Shown: positions 43,627-55,426 of the stretch, in pieces
Layout: the number at the start of each line of letters is the position of its first letter
Position numbering within the stretch: position 1 is the first letter of the stretch
Assembly: GCF_018446385.1 (NCBI RefSeq)
Contig: NC_055999.1
Coordinates: 81,111,859 to 81,175,858 of the forward strand
DNA from: Zingiber officinale
Lineage: Eukaryota; Streptophyta; Magnoliopsida; Zingiberales; Zingiberaceae
Length of the DNA: 64,000 nt
Reading direction: 5' to 3'
Notes under the pieces: model-generated
What the model was told of the DNA's origin: nothing
Seen by the model: the letters and a program-made list of their open reading frames with translations, nothing else
Database searches by the model: none
Translations under genes and position numbers: made by a program

Positions 43627-46418
43627 TCATAGCAATTCACCAGAAATCCATCTCATGATCATAGCTAGACATTCTTGTGATTTGTACTCCGGAGCTGTGT
43701 GTCCAGCACCCTATATGAAAATAATGAGAACTAATTTGCCATGAACATGACCAAACAATTCATTCAAATAGTACAAGGATAGGAAAATATCATATATGTT
43801 TTCGACATACCTTCACAGTTGCAAATTTCAAATTATTGGAATATGTCATTGTATACCTATTAGGATTTGATGAACAGTAAGTAGAATAATCCCAAAACAG
43901 TTGACTTTCTTGTAACACTTGAAACAAAGCGTACCCAGCAACTTGACCACCAACATGCCAAGATCTCCAATCTTCCACAATAGAAGAATTCAAGGACTTT
44001 ATCCATTGTTTTGTCCCCGAGAAAGGTACCACTAGATCATGATCACCACTGGGAATGAAGAAACCTCTTGCAATGACCAAATTGTTGTGTAACAAAGCAA
44101 CAAATAATGTTCATATTAATTTGATCACCTGTAAACCAAAGCATGGTATCCTCTTTGCAAAAGGCTGAAATGATACTTGATATTACTCTTGAGCTCTTTT
44201 GGGTATGATAAGTAACGATTACACCTTACCCATTCTTTAATTGTCTCCTTCAACAGTATTTACATCACCCATGAGAGTTTTAACTTTAAGCTCCATTCAT
44301 TTGTGTTCTAGTTTTTTTTTATCGCAAGGTCTTTAAATGATAGAAACAATGGGGAAAAGTATACCTTTTGACATTGAGTGTCGTCCTCACAATGTCACTG
44401 TTAGCCCAATAGAAAGCCAGAGTATAAAAATAACACTATGAATAGCAAACATGATAAATTTACCTAGCACAATAAAATTAGAAACTCATTCATCAAATGG
44501 AGTTAAGTCCTTACCCGACAATTCTGATCGGGAAATGGTGGTGGGTGAAGAATGTTTTGATTCTCCTTCAAAATTCGTTTACAAGAAGATGTGCTTGCAT
44601 GACTAGGCAGGGGTTCCCATCGACACTCAGCACAAGACATTTCTAAAATGTGTGCCTCATTAATTTATGATAAGAATAACTGCCCATGAAGCATATTTGT
44701 TATATTTCAAAAAACTTAAAAAGATTTATGTAAATATAATTATAGATTATTAGGATTGTTTAGTTTCAATTTTAGAGGATATACACATGTTAATCTCTTG
44801 GTAAATATCATAGTCGAATGAAAATTTATTTGTCTTGCCATTCAAGCTCAAACTGAATTCATGTTGGTGGTTTGTAGCAGAACTAGTAGTGAACCAAGAT
44901 GAACTGATTCCTTTGACTAGGTCTTGATTTATTCAGTTTCCTCGACTACATTGCTTATGTACATTCACTACATTACTTGACTTGTTCAGTTTCCCCAACC
45001 TTGTTGCCCTTGTTTAGTGCTGTTAGAGTTTCATTTATGTATTTCATTGTTCGTGTTGTTGTTTACATTGACTCACATTGGTAAATGAGTTAAGATACAT
45101 CTGACATTGTGAAGTGGTGGGATTTTCATAGGCTTGTCCGCTGCAACTTTTTTGTATCATCTGAAAGTTCAGAAAGTAAAGTGATATCAAAGATCATTTT
45201 GAGATATTCCTCCTAATTGATCTACTATGATTACCTCAAAGAAGTCATCAGATATGATTCTCATGCTGTGAGCATAAGGTATTTTAGAATTGGTATCGAC
45301 TTTTCCACCCGTGGATGGATTGCCAATCAAGTAAGCTTGAAAGCCAAGGCTTTTTCTTTCATATAAACTATGACATAATTTAAAGATCAAAATTAGATTC
45401 TTTCCCTTTATTGCCAGTGGCCCATCAATTCAAGCAATTTACCTAGAGGTTAAGTAATGGTTCTTTCCCTTCATCAATACCTGAATTACAGTAAATGAAA
45501 ATGGCATGTAAATTAACACCCTCATCAATAGTTTACATTAAAAGTAGAGTTACCATCCAATATTCTTTTGGCCACCATAGGTACAATTTTTCCAGCATAT
45601 GAATCCCCAGCAATGTAGAGGGGATTGGAGATGAACTGTGGGTGCTCAACAAGCCACTGCAAAAGTGAAAGATTATATCTTTAAGGCACTTACAGTAATT
45701 ACATCAGGAATATATATGATCTTTCCCACCTGTAAAAGAAACTTAGAAGCCTGTTCGGACCAAATCGTATCGTTGGCATCATACCCTTCATATTTTCTTG
45801 AGTATGAGAAGCCAGAACCCAATGGGGAATCTAAAAAGATAATGTTGGCTACCTGCATGAATGTTTTCACGCAGACAGGACAAAAGCATGTATCATATTG
45901 CTTCCTCAATTACTGATCAAGAAGAAGAAGTCACCTTGGTCCAGGAATAGGGATTGTACACCAAGCTTGGCAAGCTCCCGTTGTACTCGGCTGTCACAAA
46001 ATTCAGTGGGCCTGCGAGTGGATTTCTACTGTGAAACGAGAGTAGCTAATCATAGCAAACATAGAAATTTAACCCACCGATTTCGAAGACTAATCCGCTG
46101 AAGGCAGAGCACCTGGGGCCGCCGGTCAGCCAGAGGAGCAGGGGGTCCTCTGCCGGATTGTTCTCCGACTCGATGAAGTAGTAGAAAAACTCACCGCCGT
46201 GGTCCTGGTCCACCTCCACATACCTGCACCAACGAGAGCAGAGGTTCATGGGGGTCAGAGCAAAGTTAAGGTTGGGGGAAACAACATCCGGACCCTGTCT
46301 CTAAGTAGAAGGGCAGGGGGCCTTGGAATCCAGGCAAATAGGTGACGACAGAAGATGAGAGAGCAGAGGAAAAGAAGCGGAGAAAGATCAGTGAGACAAT
46401 CAGGAGAGGGATTTCCAT
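43627..46418 (-). CDS. SCPL: serine carboxypeptidase-like (SCPL class I) gene, 13 exons, possibly decaying
   Basis: ATG at 46418 opens a signal peptide ([16 protein letters not shown]) and [18 protein letters not shown]. Exons read on the minus strand: 46294-46418, 46078-46223, 45935-46011, 45730-45852, 45554-45656, 45235 to about 45345, 45077-45160, 44516-44655, 44365-44435, about 44115-44235, 43935-44048, 43811-43856, 43627-43710 (stop TGA). The catalytic triad is visible: Ser in [12 protein letters not shown], Asp in [10 protein letters not shown], His in [10 protein letters not shown]. This family comprises secreted or vacuolar hydrolases and acyltransferases using glucose esters. Oddities: the oxyanion motif GGPGCS reads GGPRCS; exon 6 lacks a clear acceptor; exon 9 to 10 joins out of frame by one base. 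So it may be a recent pseudogene. Flanked by copia D downstream and copia C upstream. Confidence 0.85.
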
Positions 46419-47187
46419 CTTCCTTCTTCCTTCTTGTTTGGGTGACCTGGAGTTACATAAATGATTAAATCTGCAACCAAGATTGTACGGGACTGATTAG
46501 TACAGCTCGATCTCATGTGATTACAGCAACATTAGCAGAGAAGTCAAAGATGGAACAGTTGAGGCGGGAGATAGGAATATAATAAGCAAAGTAATATAGA
46601 ACGTATAAAATGCCCAAATTAATTATAATGAATCAGTCGATGTGAAGGTTGATCCTGGCGATTAAAATGTTGAATGGGCAGGTCCAGGGATATGATACGA
46701 ACGCATTTCTCTCTATAAAAAAGCTTGTATATATTGTCTGGCAAAGAAATGCATCTGCACTATTATTGCCAAGTGAGAGACGTGCATTGAGGTAATCGAA
46801 TAAATTTAAAGTACAATTTATACACACTTTACTTAATTTCTCTCGCAGTGACAACCATGAGCATGTACCAACCACGAATGACTTGTAGCAGGCTACCACA
46901 AGCGACTCATAACCATTACAAGTCTTGCACGCCGATCATGAGGTTGCTCATGGCGACTATACAAGTCTTGTGAGGAGAGAACGAGAGCCCTCTTCGCCCT
47001 ACAAGTTTTGCATGGCGGCAATATCATGAGAGTGCTCGTGTGCCCTACAAATCTTACAAGGCGATCGTGAGGTCACTAATTGTGACGGTGGCAAACCACC
47101 TTCATGAGGTCGCTCGTGATCTCGGTAAGGCTGCCGCTAGGTTGCTTGTCCCCATGACATTACAAGTATGTCCGACTCAGCCGCCAA
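46419..47187 (-). promoter_or_regulatory. 5' flank of the SCPL gene, no element identified
   Basis: About 770 bp between the SCPL start and copia C. No convincing TATA box was found. At 46890-47150 there are imperfect repeats of the type CTACAAGTCTTGC followed by GGCGATCATGAGG, about 65-90 bp apart, of unknown nature. Confidence 0.4.
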
Positions 47188-47192
47188 GTTCT
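47188..47192. repeat. 5-bp target site duplication of copia C (left copy)
   Basis: GTTCT before the LTR start TGTTGTTTG; the partner is at 58556-58560. Confidence 0.85.
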
Positions 47193-47432
47193 TGTTGTTT
47201 GAACTACAGCAGTAACTCAGTAATATAATTATATCAAAATAGCAAGCATGCAATAAACTTATAAATAAAAAGAGTAAGGTTGAGAAATCGTGTATCTCTG
47301 GTTGAAGCGCCGGCGTGTCGACTGTCTTTAGAGAATTTATTGCCGCTCACGATACAGAGGCTCTCCGGCAAAATTCTCCCAAGATCCGACAACCACTCGC
47401 GTCGTCCGTAGGTGCACTCCAAGACGAACTTC

Positions 47433-50400
47433 CACTACAAAAAATTTTAGATTTAACCACACCTAATAGACAACAGTTTTTCAAGAAACTGTTGTCTTTT
47501 TGCCATTTAACAACGGTTTTATTGAAAACCGTTGTTGTTCACCATAATTTTTTTAAATGACAACAGTTTTTAAAAAACTGTTATCTAATGTATGTCAAAG
47601 ACAACAATTTTTAAAAAACTGTTGTCTAATGTATGTCAAAAACAACGGTTTTAAAAAACTGTTATCTTTTAGTGTTGCTTATGTGATAATATACAATAGT
47701 TTTATTAAACTGTTGTCTATTAAATGTTGTTGAATCATAAAAACACAACAGTTTTTTTAACTTCGTTAAAAAAACCTAAAACCCACTCCGACTCCTCCTT
47801 CGCGACTCCTCCGCGAATTTTTAAAACCAAGGTTTCTTATTTTTCCCTTACTTTCCCTTCTCCACTGAATTCCTTAATCCCGAGCCCTCACTCCCGCGAC
47901 ACCGCCGAACCCCTTTCTTCATCGCCGACTTCTTCCCCTAAGCCTCACCTCGTGACGCCGCCCTCTCCATCCTCCCTTCCCTCTCGCGAGTTCCTGGGCG
48001 TTGCCGGCCTCTCCTCACGCCAACATCAGAGATGAGGCCCAGTCGCCGGTCTCCTCTCTTCCTTGTGTGCGAGCAGGCGATCTTCTTATTTCCCTCACGA
48101 GGACAACACAGCAGCGATCCTTCTCCCTCGCTCGAGCACTGCGGACCACAACCGTCGATCCTCTTCTCTCCGAGCCGTGCCTTAACTGGTCAGGCAAGTA
48201 TACTTCCATGTGATGGTATGAGATCTGTGAGGTGATGATTAGGTTGTTTGGAGGAGTCTAATTTCTTGTTGGTGATGCCCAATTTGTGGATTGAGTCGCG
48301 ATTGGATCTTCTGCCGTGATGCTCTAGCCTTCCTATGCGATGTTCTAGTTTTTTTTTTTTTTATCGGATTTGGGGGCTTTAGGGTATTGGTGGAGAATGC
48401 TTTTGTTCTTTTCCTTCTTGCTTTCGAATATGTGGAAGTAGATCGTTGGATTTTGATTTGGTGAGTTGATGACTGGGCTTTTGTCAAGATGGAAACCCAT
48501 AAAGATTAGGTTTGATCTAAGCAACAATGATTCCTCTTCGATACTTTGACTTTTCATTTATTCCTTTTGTATTGATCTTGAATACATGCACTCGAGCATT
48601 GACACTCTGAATGGATGCTTGATATCCTTTCCATGACAGGCACTTGGATCCACACTCGTGTCAGATAATCACACCCGATCCGAATATCATTTCCTTCCTT
48701 AATAAATGTTGATTATACCACAAATTCCTTCAAAGGGGTTTCACGATGTTGTGGTGATTATTGTTATCTTTCATCATGTGCAAATTCCATGGCATAGGTG
48801 CAACATATGAAAACTAATGATGCTTGGTGTAGCATGGAATGATAATTGCAATTGTACAGTTCTGTGCACTACATTGTCTGATGTTACAAGGCTGCAGCTA
48901 GATATTGTTCATGCTATGGCTAGGTAAACCCCTTTCAGTTGGCTATGTTATAGTTTGCTGTGAGTCTGTACCCATGATTACAGTTTGTTGCACACTGGAT
49001 CGCTGAACAATCTACTGTTGTTGAACCTTGTATTCGATGATAGATTTCAACATGCAAGACTCACCTCACTATGGCTAAACTAGGCTTGAATTCTCATCAA
49101 CGGCACATGAGAATCACATGTATATGGAATATGGATTGTGCACAAATATGGACCATAAGACTCCGCGTTCTTTTTAGTATAACATTGCTTTTCCTATCAG
49201 CCATAATGCTATCTTTGTGTGATGTCTAACAAAACAAATTGCAATCTCACACCATGGTATTAAAAAGCTCATGCTTGGGCAACGTTGAGCCGCCTAGATA
49301 GTTTTTTAAGAGGACTAAATAGTGACATATGAGATATGTGATCTGTATGTGCAGTTAAAACCTTATTCAGTTCATCTAAACTAAATACTTGTTTTTTTGT
49401 TTGTCGATTTGTCAAAGTTGGTATGGTGTAGTCAATATTAACTTGAGCGTGGCATGGATTTCAACAAGCCTAGGATTTTTTTAGTGTGTATGATCCTTAT
49501 GTGGCCATAAGGTTTATGCAGTTGCATAAGCAGCTTAGGCAATGGCTTTCTAAATTTGTGGTTACCTGTTAACTTATATTAATTGGATTGAATATTAGTT
49601 TAGAAAATGAAAGAACCTTGTTTGAAGTTCTGGTGATTCATTTTTTAAATTCTAATTTTTTTTATACTAATATCTGAGCGTGTCATATGTCGGATTGGAT
49701 GGTTATGCAGATAATTGGCATCCTATGGTATATTGTTGGAAAGCTGAAGCTAAAGCAAATTTTTCAGCCTCCCATTATTGCCTCAGTGAGTATTTGATTT
49801 GAAGATTGTCTTTTTGAAGTTCTAATTTCCAATTCCTTGTCCTTGTCACTTGTTATTAAATACTTTATACTTAAAACACTCTCTGGGGCTTCTTGTCTCA
49901 TGGACATTGGGATCTTAATTTATTTATGCTTTTAGAGTGAAGAGTAATGATGTTGGCATGCCTAGTATAATGAACATTTTTTGTGTTGAGATAAAAATGT
50001 GAACTTCATATTTGTTTGATTTTCTGTAATGAATGTATTAGTTTAACCGGTCAAGATCAAGTATCATCTCATTGACTCTTCCTAATTTCCTTCCTCTGTT
50101 ATTTTTATGAATTCTTTGATTATGAAGAAATACAAACTTGCCCATTTCTCATATTGAAATTTTAATTTTTTCCAGATTTTACTCTCTTGTGAAATGAATC
50201 AGAGTTTCATTTTGTCAATACCGGATGACTACTTTTTCATTGGCAACATCCCTCTAAATCAAAATTTTAGTTTAGCAAAGCAAACTCCCAACCTTTACAA
50301 ACTCTAATAAGTTAAAACCCCTGCCTTCACTAGAGTTTTATAATGAAACTTTGAGTACATTTGGCAAAAGGGCAAACTTTTGGGGGGTAACATGAAATTC

Positions 50401-52594
50401 TCTGAATTTTTTGTGGTGGTTATTTGAATTATTGTATTGTTACCTTCTGTTAATGATTGTCTTTAACATGTTATGCAGAAGCAATATTTTGCATGATTAC
50501 TTTAATGATGTTTTATATGGGATTAGGTATTACTAATGTTTTATATGGAATTAGGCTTTGGCTATCATCATTGGCGCTATACCATTTTTGAAGAACTTCA
50601 TCTTGACTGATGATACCCCGCTATTCTTCTTCACTGACAGCTGCCTTATTCTTGGGTATTGATCGGTTTCCTTCTTTGTCTTTGCCAATTTTCTCATGTT
50701 ACTGAAATTTAGAACCTTTTCATTTAGTAACATGCAAATAGAGTCTTAAAACAGAAAATAGTTACCTTGTTAAGGTTGAAAAAGTATGAAGATTTCTATG
50801 AATGATGCTAAGTATGAACTGTTTAAGAAATGTCAAGTTGCAATCACATTCTTCTATGGTAAATTTAGATTAGAGAATTAAGATCACTTATTGGCCATCC
50901 ATTTCTGTAACTATTCTAATTGCACTATAGTGAGCTAATAAGATGAGCCTGATATCTGATGTCTGGTTAGTGGTTAATGACAGTTATTGCATAATTTTTT
51001 TGACATTTACGGACCTCTGCTTTGGAGTTTTGTCTGGTTAATGACTTGGTTATTTGCATAACCTTTTAACACTCAAGGACCTCTATTTTTTGTATTTACA
51101 TTCAAAGCAAAAAATATTTTAAGACCTGAAGGATTGTCTATATTTTGATTTCCAGGGAAGCGATGATCCCATGTATTTTGCTTGCTCTGGGTGGAAATCT
51201 TGTGGATGGTATGCAATCTTCCATTTCTTATGTAACATTTCTTCAAACACATATTGATATCCTATGTCTGACAGCCTAAAGTTCTTTTGCTGGTAGAAGT
51301 TGAACAAGTACATTTAGTGATGCTTGATGAAATAGTTGACATAAAAACTATCCATTGGGTTTCCATCTTGAATCTAGAATATCCAGAATGTTACATGCTA
51401 TATGGCACTTTGTTGTGTTCCAGGCTCTGGCCCAGGCAGTAAAAGACTTGGTTTACGAACAACTGCTGCTATCATATTTGGAAGATTGGTTTTGGTTCCT
51501 CCTACAGGACTTGGAATAATCACCATTGCTGACAAGCTTGGACTTTTTCCCAGGGGCGACAAAATGTTCAAATTTGTCCTGCTGCTGCAGCACACTATGC
51601 CAGAAAGATATGTACAACATCTTTGTCATCATCATCTTTATGCCATTTATTCTGGGGAAATGACTTAACTTGCAATCATATGCTATTTACCTCAGGGAAA
51701 AGATAATGACCATACCCAGAAAGGAGAAGAAAAGAGAAGCTAGGAGGGAGGAGAAAGCACAGGGTGTTTAGAAAGCATATATAAACTCTGCATAATACCT
51801 CAGGGAAAAGGCTGCAGTTCTCGATATGGTGTTTAGAAGATGCACAGGGTATTTAGAAGATGCACAGGTAGAGAAGATTTGATCCAACAAAACAAGATAT
51901 TTTGGACTTCATATATATGTGTGATATATTGTTATGGGTACTATTTAGTTTTGTAAACTTTTGTGATGTTTGGATGTTGATGTTTGGTACTTTAATGATG
52001 TTTGGATGATGATGTTTGGTACTTTAATGAAATTTGCACTGGATGATGATATTTTGTAGATATATTATTTAAATAAAATAATGGTTATTAAATGATGGAA
52101 AAAATTCAGTTTTTTATTTATTGTCAAAACATTGTATATTGTACCCAAAGACATCAGTTTAAATATGTGAAACTGTTGTCAATGACATTAAAAGACAACA
52201 GTGAAAAATCATTATCAAACTGATGTTAAATAACATTGTTGGCTAAAAAGACAACGGTTTTTAACCGTTGTCTTTGGTTAAAAAGACAACGGTTTTTAGT
52301 CGTTGTCGTAGACAGTTCAAAACTGTTGTTGAAGAGTCTATTATTAAAGGCATATGTTCAAAGACAACGGTGAACAACTGTTGTCAATGAGAAGACAACG
52401 GGTTTTTACCGTTGTAAAACTGTTGTCTGTTTTCAAAGACAACGGTTAAAAACTGTTGTCTTTGTCTTCAAAGACAACGGATAAAAACTGTTGTCTTTGA
52501 GCACCCCCTTTAACAATGCAGCCTTTAACAACAGTCCGAAAGGGGCTACGACAACGGTGAAAAACCGTTGTTGTAAGTCTTTTTTCTTGTTGTG
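47433..52594 (+). mobile_element. CACTA2: Pack-type CACTA transposon carrying a PILS fragment
   Basis: Left end CACTACAAAAAA, right end (reversed) CACAACAAGAAAAAA, TSD TTC at 47430-47432 and 52595-52597. Subterminal repeats are inverted ACAACGGTTTTTAA / AACTGTTGTC motifs at 47455-47760 and 52140-52560. No transposase is visible. A GC-rich, promoter- or UTR-like stretch is at about 47780-48230. An intron-containing host gene fragment is at 49711-51610. The uninterrupted version of the target is seen in C's other LTR at about 58005. Confidence 0.92.
49711..51610 (+). pseudogene. captured PIN-LIKES (PILS) auxin carrier family fragment
   Basis: Four plus-strand exons with canonical splice sites. 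49711-49785 reads IIGILWYIVGKLKLKQIFQP. 50555-50655 reads ALAIIIGAIPFLKNFILTDD and LFFFTDSCLILG. 51156-51208 reads EAMIPCILLALGGNLVDG. 51424 to about 51600 reads KRLGLRTTAAIIFGRLVLVP, then GLGIITIADKLGLFP and MFKFVLLLQHTMP. This is the C-terminal membrane half of a PILS protein, a family linked to auxin homeostasis at the endoplasmic reticulum. The N-terminal half and the very last helices are absent. The frame is remarkably clean, with no stops inside the four exons. Probably not functional alone. Confidence 0.85.
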
Positions 52595-52785
52595 TTCGCA
52601 CTCGGACTCAACCTCAGATCGCTAAAAACCAAGCCTCAGAACAGGGAAAAGCTAAACTCTCAGCAAGCACAGACAGAATAGAGAAGGAGGAGAAAGCAGA
52701 CTGCTTTGTTTTTTTCGGTGTCAGGAATGATGAACAGAGGTGCTGCATTTATTCACGCCGAAGCATTGCTTTGGCAGCGAATCGG

Positions 52786-52866
52786 GCAGGTGCGTTGCCT
52801 CTTCACGCACGAGCAGGTGCGCTGCTTCCTTACGCGTGGGCAGGTGCGCCGCTTCCTCACGCGCGG
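52786..52866. repeat. 27-bp tandem repeat, three units, in the 3' LTR of copia C
   Basis: Three head-to-tail units beginning GCAGGTGCG(T/C)(T/C)GC. The 5' LTR has one unit at about 58203-58229. Confidence 0.85.
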
Positions 52867-53232
52867 ACCAAACCCAAGAGTGCGCACGGCTCGGGACAGA
52901 ACCAAGAATCAAACCAAACCAGAGACTGGCAAAAACAAATCAGCCCGCCTGCAAGCGCGAGGCCCACGAGCTGGGGATTTGCACCCCCCCCCTGCGCGCG
53001 TTGATCGCGTGCGTCGCGCCCGATTTATGGATTTCTGGCTTGAACCCCCAGAAACCACCTGATTTGGGCTCGGCCCGCGCATGCGTGTAGGCCCCCTTAA
53101 CTTTGCTAAGCAAGGATGGAAGGGCTCCATATATAAGGCCTTCCAACTTTTCTTTGCTTAGCAATGTGGGACTAAATGCATACTTCTATGCATTATAATA
53201 AGCAATGAAATAATTTGAATTAAAACACAACA

Positions 53233-53245
53233 ATCCCCCACTAAT
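53233..53245 (-). other. polypurine tract of copia C
   Basis: The minus strand reads ATTAGTGGGGGAT directly before the 3' LTR. Confidence 0.75.
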
Positions 53246-53755
53246 TCAAATTATTTTGGTTGAAAACAAAGATATGTTCTGAGGCTTGGTTGCAATGAGC
53301 TTTTAGTGAAAATACCTTCCGGTTTGAATTTTCACCTAAGTACACCAATCTTATTCACATAGGTTTGTAGTGAACTCAGTCTTGAACTTAAACCTTTTAT
53401 ATGTGAAAATCAATTGGTAACAACACATCACGGGCGACGGTTGAATCCTTCTGGGTTGGTGCATTACGGCCATGCCACCGAATCTTGTTTCATAAGTGCT
53501 AAGGAGAGTTACCTAGACCCCCCACACTGCGGCCACACAGTTACACTTACATAGGTGAGTTCTCCAAGGATGTACTGCAAGCATCCTGTCATTAAGACCT
53601 TGAACTCATTAAGAGCTCCTAAGCTCATCCTTACTAGCAGTCAAGCATCTATCCAGGGAAGAGACTATGAGATTACATCTCAATCAATTTGATACTTACG
53701 GTTCACCCTTATAACTTGTTTGTACCACATTGAACCTACTTCTTGGGATCTCCAA

Positions 53756-54230
53756 TCAGATAGGTTGGGTTACCATTATAGGTGAAACCAGGATAGGTCT
53801 CAGTCTCATTCCCTTACTGGATCTCTTGATTTTCTCAGAATCAAGTCCTTTAGTGAGTGGATCAGCAATATTGTCTTTTGAACTTACAAAGTCCAATGAC
53901 ACCACTCCAAGAGACACTAACTCATGAATAGACTTTAATCTTATTCGTACATATCTTTTTTGTTTCTGGTTATACTTGGAGCTTCTAATCCGAGTTATTG
54001 TTGTTTGATTATCACAGTGTACTGAAATAGAAGGTATTGGCTTTATCATCAAGGGAATTTCAAAAAGAAGACCCTTAAGCCAATCAGCTTCAGTTACTGT
54101 GGTATCCAAAGCACACAATTCTGCCTCAGATGTAGAACGTGTTACAATCGTCTGTTTAACAGACCTCCAAGCAACTGCACCGCCTCCAAGTGTAAAGACA
54201 TAACCAGTAACGCTTTTACACTCAGCAGTT
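53756..54230 (-). pseudogene. copia C RNase H
   Basis: The minus strand includes [37 protein letters not shown] and [20 protein letters not shown] then TKGL. It is separated from RT by a frame break near 54120-54225. The N-terminal RNase H motif (GGAVAW-like) is partly legible at 54150-54200. Confidence 0.8.
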
Positions 54231-54827
54231 AGCTATCCAACTAGCATCACTATATCCCTCCAGGACTGCAGGGAATCTCTCATACCATAAGCCCAAGGAT
54301 ATAGTACCTTTTAGGTATCTGAGTACTCTGTCTAATGCATCCCAATGCGTTCTGTCCGGACAGCTGGTAAACCTGCTCAATTTCGATATAGCAAAAGAAA
54401 TATCAGGTCTAGAACAATTTGCTAAATACATTAGATTACCTATTATTTGTGAGTATCTTAATTGAGACACTGCCACACCACTCTTATTCTTGTGGAGAGT
54501 TTTTGAAGGATCATAAGGTGTGACGACAGATTTAACTTGCCTATAGCCATATTTCTCTAATACTCTCTCAACATAGAGTGACTGAGAAATTGTTATTCCA
54601 TCAGTTGATCGAGTCAACTTCAGCCCTAAAATCATATCAGCACAACCCATATCCTTCATATCAAACTTACCACTTAAGAGAGCCTTAGTCTCATTAATAA
54701 TAGAAAGGTTAGAACCAAAAAGTAGAATATCATCTACATATAAACATAAGATAATACAATTATCACCTTTCATTTTAGCATACACACATTTATCAGAGTC
54801 ATTCATTTCAAAGCCAAACGATAACAT
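54222..54827 (-). pseudogene. copia C reverse transcriptase C-terminal half
   Basis: The open minus-strand frame has the catalytic box LCLYVDDILLFGSN, FDMKDMGCADMILGLKLTRS, ISQSLYVERVLEKYGY, IIGNLMYLANCSRPDISFA, WDALDRVLRYLKGT and [11 protein letters not shown]. Confidence 0.87.
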
Positions 54828-54851
54828 AGCTCTATCAAATTTTTCGTGTCA

Positions 54852-55379
54852 CTACTTTGGGGCTTGCTTCAAACCATAAAGGGATTTGACTAACCTACAG
54901 ACTTTATTCTCATTTCCAGAAACTACATGTCCCTCAGGCCGGTCCATATATATTTCTTCTTCCAGATCTCCATTAAGGAATGTCGTTTTGACATCCATTT
55001 GATGGACCTCAAGATGATATATGGATGTCAATGCTATTAACACTCGGATTATAGTAATTCTGGTAACAGGAGAATAAGTGTCAAAATAGTCAATCCCTTC
55101 TTTCTGTTTGAATCCCTTAGCAACTAGGCGGGCTTTGAATTTATCTACTGACCCATCAGGTTTTAGTTTTCTCTTAAACACCCATTTACATCCTATAGTG
55201 TTACACCCAGGAGGTAAATCTACCAACTTCCAAGTAGCATTAGAGATAATAGAGTCCATTTCACTTTTAATAGCCTCTTTCCAGTGTTTAGCTTCAGGAG
55301 AAGCCATAGCATCTCTATATGTCACAGGGTCACCTTCTATATTATAGGTGATAAAATCCTGGCCTAAATCCGTAGACAC
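54852..55379 (-). pseudogene. copia C reverse transcriptase N-terminal half
   Basis: The open minus-strand frame has GCKWVFKRKLKPDGSVDKF, ARLVAKGFKQKEGIDYFDTY, SPVTRITIIRVLIAL, VHQMDVKTTFLNGDLEEEIY and SLYGLKQAPK. The break to the next segment falls just after QAPK. Confidence 0.87.
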
Positions 55380-55426
55380 ACGTTGCCTCTTGCTCCTTCT
55401 CAGTTCTGTATGCTCACTAGATTCAT

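Larger units (their letters stand above)
47193..53232 (-). repeat. 3' LTR of copia C, interrupted by CACTA2
   Basis: LTR parts 47193-47432 and 52598-53232 together align with 57774-58555. It starts TGTTGTTTGAAC and ends AAACACAACA. It is longer than its partner because of a tripled 27-bp unit at 52786-52866 and another ~25-bp stretch. Confidence 0.9.

Noticed and set aside
47724-48235. Protein-coding genes in the GC-rich left part of CACTA2
   Set aside because: Overlapping Ser/Pro/Arg-rich frames on both strands without domains; more likely a captured 5' UTR or promoter.
52706-53164. ORFs across the 3' LTR of copia C
   Set aside because: Several overlapping frames on both strands, changed by the 27-bp repeat; the homologous region in the other LTR does not keep the same frame.
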